From Bog-105 sp965277435 (GTDB lineage Bacteria; Acidobacteriota; Terriglobia; Bryobacterales; Bryobacteraceae), in the NCBI GenBank assembly GCA_965277435.1, contig OZ255821.1, positions 2,170,001 through 2,234,000 of the forward strand: a DNA stretch of 64,000 nt. Direction: 5' to 3'. The notes under the pieces are model-generated. The model was not told where the DNA came from and did no database searches. It saw only the letters and a program-made list of their open reading frames with translations. Shown here piece after piece: positions 60,996-64,000 of this stretch; position 1 is the stretch's first letter, and each line of letters opens with the position of its first letter. Position numbers and translations under genes: made by a program.

Positions 60996-61126
60996 GATCC
61001 TCGTGACTTTCAACCGAGCGACGCAAAACGGCCGAATCTCGACGCATCGACGTGACTTTCAACGGAGTGGGTTTCCGTTGGCAAAGACCGGTTTCAGACG
61101 AAAGCCAACGTGAACCTTGGTCTAAT

Positions 61127-61963
61127 CTAACCGACCGAATTCACCAGCGAACCGATCGGCGGAATCGTGATGGTAATTTCATCGCCCTGCTCGAGGGTAA
61201 AAGAATCAGGCGGCACGATCCCGGCACCTGTCAAAAGAAACGCCCCGTGGGGAAAGCTGTTATCCCGATACAGATACTCGGCGAGCGACGTGAACTCGCG
61301 CTTAATAGCCTGAAGCGTAGTCGCGCCTTCGAACGCAATCTCGTGCGAACGGCGGATTTCAAGTCGGATCTCGGTTTCCTGCGCGAGAGGAACATCTGTA
61401 ACCAGAATGCACGGCCCAAGCGCACAACTGCGGTCGTAAACTTTCGCCTGTGGCAGATACAGCGGGTTCTCGCCTTCGATATCGCGCGAACTCATGTCGT
61501 TACCGACGGTGTAGCCAATGATCTTCCGGCCGGCAGAAATAACCAGCGCTAATTCCGGCTCCGGGACCGACCAGTGCGCATCGCTGCGAATGGCCACCAA
61601 CTGGCCTGGTCCGGCTACGCGGTGAGGAGTCGCTTTAAAGAAAAGCTCCGGGCGTTCCGCGCGATAAACACGATCGTAGAAGTCTCCGCCACCGGCTGAT
61701 TTGGATTCTTCCATGCGCGCATCCCGGCTGCGATAGTAAGTCACACCGGCCGCCCAAACTTCCTGCTTTCCGATAGGCGCCAGTATGTCTTGTGACGCCG
61801 GTTCCGAAACCGCCCGAGCGCTGGAGAGCCGTGCCTGCAGAAACACGAACAGATCATCGCGCGAAAGAAGCGAATCCCAATCGGCTTCCAGCGAAAAAAA
61901 GGAGTGGTCCTCGTTTTCGACGACCGGCCCACCTGGGGTCTTATACAGTTTGAAGGCTGGCAA
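61127..61963 (-). CDS. Fumarylacetoacetate hydrolase-family protein
   Basis: A 278-residue FAH-fold enzyme. Metal ligands are visible in SVPEPELALVISAG (Glu-x-Glu) and SSRDIEGENPLYLPQAKVYD (Asp/Lys). Members hydrolyse or isomerise beta-diketo acids such as fumarylpyruvate, hydroxyheptadienedioate or 2,4-diketo-3-deoxy-sugar acids. The closest subgroup cannot be told by eye. The 3' end faces the repeat cluster. The DUF3011 gene ends 8 bp upstream on the same strand. Confidence 0.85.
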   Translation of the reverse strand: MPAFKLYKTPGGPVVENEDHSFFSLEADWDSLLSRDDLFVFLQARLSSARAVSEPASQDILAPIGKQEVWAAGVTYYRSRDARMEESKSAGGGDFYDRVYRAERPELFFKATPHRVAGPGQLVAIRSDAHWSVPEPELALVISAGRKIIGYTVGNDMSSRDIEGENPLYLPQAKVYDRSCALGPCILVTDVPLAQETEIRLEIRRSHEIAFEGATTLQAIKREFTSLAEYLYRDNSFPHGAFLLTGAGIVPPDSFTLEQGDEITITIPPIGSLVNSVG

Positions 61964-61971
61964 AGAACAGG

Positions 61972-62460
61972 TCAGCGGCGAAAGCCGCCTCCGCCGATCT
62001 GGAAGTCAGCACGACAGCCTCGATCCACCCAAACACCGCGCCGATCGAAGCCCCAGGTCGCATTTAACCGGCAAGGCGATCCGCTGCGCTGCTTTACCAT
62101 CTGAACGCCGCCACGCGTATCCGCATTGCAATAGTGACGGCGGCCGTCGTCTGAACTGCAGGTGAGCAACTGCGCAGGACCGGGAGCGATTACCGGCGGC
62201 CGGCCACCCACTCGCCTGAGCACAAAGTCAGCACGGCAGCCGCGATCTACCCAAATCCCGCGCCGATCGAAACCCCAAGTCGCATTAAAGCGACAAGGCG
62301 ATCCGCTGCGCTGCTTCACCAGGTCCACCCCACGGCGTGTATCCGCATTGCAATAATGGCGACCGCCATCGTCCGATGAGCAGGTAATAATTTGCGCGCT
62401 CAAATGAACTGCCGAGAAACACAGCAGGCCCGCGGACAATAGAAATAACTTACGCAGCAT
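61972..62460 (-). CDS. Secreted DUF3011 protein with tandem domain duplication
   Basis: About 162 residues from ATG 62460 (ATG 62466 also in frame). Signal peptide LRKLFLLSAGLLCFSAVHLS. Two near-identical halves follow, each with TCSSDDG-x-RHYCNADTR, VKQRSGSPCR-x-NATWGFD and RRG-x-WVDRGCRADF, joined by a Pro-rich linker. Each half has four Cys, probably disulfide-bonded. The repeats are also very similar at the DNA level, indicating recent duplication. Function unknown; DUF3011 proteins are exported. Confidence 0.85.
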   Translation of the reverse strand: MLRKLFLLSAGLLCFSAVHLSAQIITCSSDDGGRHYCNADTRRGVDLVKQRSGSPCRFNATWGFDRRGIWVDRGCRADFVLRRVGGRPPVIAPGPAQLLTCSSDDGRRHYCNADTRGGVQMVKQRSGSPCRLNATWGFDRRGVWVDRGCRADFQIGGGGFRR

Positions 62461-62573
62461 GGTCATCGGGGCAATACTACCAAACACAAGTCGAGCAAAG
62501 CCAGCGTGGAATCAAAGCCCGGCTTACCATACAGAAAGGACCATTTTGGGTCCGCTTACAAATTCCTTCTCAA

Positions 62574-64000
62574 ATGATGAAATTTCAGGCCAACCGCAGA
62601 GGTTCCGCTGCCAAACTGACTGCGTTTAGCATAGGTCTCGGTTTTGTCTTGACCAGCGTGATTTGCGCCCGAGTCTGGGCGGCCGACAGTCACGATCTAA
62701 CGCCGGAGCAGATGGCGCAGTTAAAGGCAGACGCAATGCCCATCGACCTGAATCGCGGAGCTTCCGGCATAGCGAAATGTTTGCTGGCTCTGAATACGCG
62801 TGCCAGCCTGTTGATGATTACCGCGCATCCCGATGACGAGGATGGCGGATTGCTCGCCTACCAGTCGCGTTACGTAGGCGCACGCACGGCGCTCCTGACG
62901 CTCAACCGCGGCGAGGGTGGCCAGAATGCCATGTCCACTGAACTCTACGACGCCTTGGGGCTCGTTCGCACTCAGGAGCTACTGCAGTCGGATCGCTACT
63001 ACGGGGTTCAACAATATTGGGGCACAGTGATCGATTACGGATTTTCCAAAACGCGCGAAGAAGCGCTCGCGCAATGGGGATACGAGCGCGTGCTTTCGGA
63101 TGCCGTGCGCGTGGTGCGGATGACCCGGCCACTAGTTGTTACGTCGGTCTTCATCGGTGCGCCTACTGACGGCCATGGCAACCATCAGGTTGCCGGACAA
63201 ATGGCGCAGGAGGTTTTCGAAGCGGCCGGCGATCCGCAGCGCTTTCCCGAACAGATCCGGCAAGGCCTAAAGCCCTGGAAACCGCTCAAGGTCTACGGGC
63301 GTGTCCCGTTCTTCGCACCGACGAAAGAAAAAACCATTTACGATTACGCCACCGACAAGTTCGTGCCGATCCGCTTCTACGACTACGTTCACAAAAGCTG
63401 GATCGACCACACGCCATCCACCGACATCAAGATCCCGGAAGGTACGGTAGATCCGGCGGCGGGCTTGACATTTATGCAGATCGGGCGCGAAGGATGGGGC
63501 TTTCAAAAATCGCAAAATGGCGGCGGCACAATTCCGCAACCTTCGCTGTACTCCGCCCCGTACCATCGCTATGGCTCGCGCGTTGAAAATACCGGCGTCG
63601 AGAAGTCGTTCTATGACGGCATCGATATTTCTATTCAAGGGATCGCTTCGTTAAGCACTGGCGGGGACACGGCGTTTCTGACAAATGGCTTGGCCAGTAT
63701 TGGTAAGTGCGTGAGCGCAGCTTCCGACCAGTACAGGCTGCATGAACCTGGCCGGCTTGCGGCCCCGCTTGCTCTCGGATTAAAGCAGACGCGAGACATA
63801 CTGAACCAGGTTCGGACAAGCGGCCTGAGCGAGCCGGGCAAGACCAACATCGCTTTCGAACTCGAACGAAAAGAGCAGCAGTTTGAAGAAGGGCTCACCC
63901 TGGCGTTGAATTTGTCGTTTCAGGCAACGGTGGCGCCTGACAAAGAGCCCACCGGACTTTTTGCGCAGTTCGCGGGCAACTCGCCGACCTTCAACACAGC
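62574..64000 (+). CDS. Secreted PIG-L family deacetylase, N-terminal part (runs off window)
   Basis: The frame is open from ATG 62574 (or the adjacent ATG 62577) to the window end, more than 470 codons. Signal peptide region (SIGLGFVLTSVICARVWAAD). The zinc-site motif ITAHPDDEDGGLLAY (residues ~80-95) and the later PTDGHGNHQVAG identify the PIG-L/LmbE fold, which removes acetyl groups from N-acetylglucosamine-type substrates. Secreted PIG-L proteins of ~800 residues with C-terminal beta domains are typical of Acidobacteria. The 3' end is not in the window. Confidence 0.85.
   Translation, partial: MMKFQANRRGSAAKLTAFSIGLGFVLTSVICARVWAADSHDLTPEQMAQLKADAMPIDLNRGASGIAKCLLALNTRASLLMITAHPDDEDGGLLAYQSRYVGARTALLTLNRGEGGQNAMSTELYDALGLVRTQELLQSDRYYGVQQYWGTVIDYGFSKTREEALAQWGYERVLSDAVRVVRMTRPLVVTSVFIGAPTDGHGNHQVAGQMAQEVFEAAGDPQRFPEQIRQGLKPWKPLKVYGRVPFFAPTKEKTIYDYATDKFVPIRFYDYVHKSWIDHTPSTDIKIPEGTVDPAAGLTFMQIGREGWGFQKSQNGGGTIPQPSLYSAPYHRYGSRVENTGVEKSFYDGIDISIQGIASLSTGGDTAFLTNGLASIGKCVSAASDQYRLHEPGRLAAPLALGLKQTRDILNQVRTSGLSEPGKTNIAFELERKEQQFEEGLTLALNLSFQATVAPDKEPTGLFAQFAGNSPTFNT

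Noticed and set aside
60733..61062. 109-codon minus-strand ORF in the repeat cluster
   Set aside because: Made of hairpin repeat and IS110 miniature sequence; resembles a similar shadow ORF at 48083-48397 for that reason alone.
1..64000. CRISPR arrays, rRNA genes, prophage
   Set aside because: No regularly spaced direct repeats, no rRNA sequence and no phage structural or integrase genes were seen.

Overview
This window is almost certainly chromosomal DNA from a member of the Acidobacteriota, most likely a Bryobacterales/'Solibacter'-type soil bacterium. That placement is inferred from gene content: three very large TonB-dependent receptors with an N-terminal carboxypeptidase-regulatory-like domain, several secreted TPR proteins, an ASPIC/UnbV repeat protein, a tricorn-type S41 protease, a PQQ/cytochrome c pair, a PIG-L deacetylase, Uma2 and DUF3011 proteins. 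It is not based on a marker gene. Base composition is moderately high in GC, with visibly more AT-rich patches around 22.4-24.0, 36.8-39.1 and 50.3-52.8 kb that look like accessory DNA.

Layout. 0-10.6 kb: a membrane/secreted protein pair diverges from a DeoR-family regulator, which is followed by a tight receptor-receptor-TPR cluster behind a good promoter with TTTC-rich repeats that also occur upstream of the regulator. 10.6-24.0 kb: housekeeping and envelope genes (DUF72, a sulfite-oxidase-fold molybdoenzyme with a b-type cytochrome, polysaccharide deacetylase, GH39 glycosidase, OmpH, sigma/anti-sigma pair, fused AroD-AroE, amidase with a small partner protein, ZIP transporter, cupin, a DUF433/DUF5615 toxin-antitoxin pair). 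24.0-36.8 kb: tRNA-Ile2(CAU), quinoprotein dehydrogenase plus dihaem cytochrome c, NhaA, an NtrY/NtrX-like two-component system, class II photolyase, TIGR01777 epimerase and a D-threonine aldolase-like enzyme. 36.8-39.1 kb: an isolated two-gene HEPN plus P-loop ATPase module resembling a defence or toxin-antitoxin system. 39.4-46.7 kb: aspartate kinase, a glutaredoxin-like protein, an extremely acidic small protein, a tricorn protease (interrupted by one frameshift), a Gfo/Idh/MocA oxidoreductase and an orphan FliN-like protein. 46.7-48.4 kb: an IS110-family element with a frameshifted transposase. 48.4-52.6 kb: ASPIC/UnbV protein and two accessory genes. 52.8-60.7 kb: a third receptor with an unusual operator-rich promoter, Uma2, and a TPR-TPR-heptahaem cytochrome c cluster. 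61.1-64 kb: FAH-family enzyme, DUF3011 protein and a PIG-L protein running off the end.

The window also carries several unclassified repeats. A dispersed repeat of about 100 bp occurs four times, plus one fragment, always next to gene starts. A hairpin-centred intergenic repeat occurs twice. A 108-bp sequence at 60.9 kb joins the two ends of the IS110 element and looks like its miniature non-autonomous derivative. The strongest candidates for something undescribed are the HEPN/ATPase pair, the dispersed repeat family and its link to gene 5' ends, and the IS110 element with its candidate bridge-RNA region and miniature relative. No CRISPR array, rRNA or prophage was seen.
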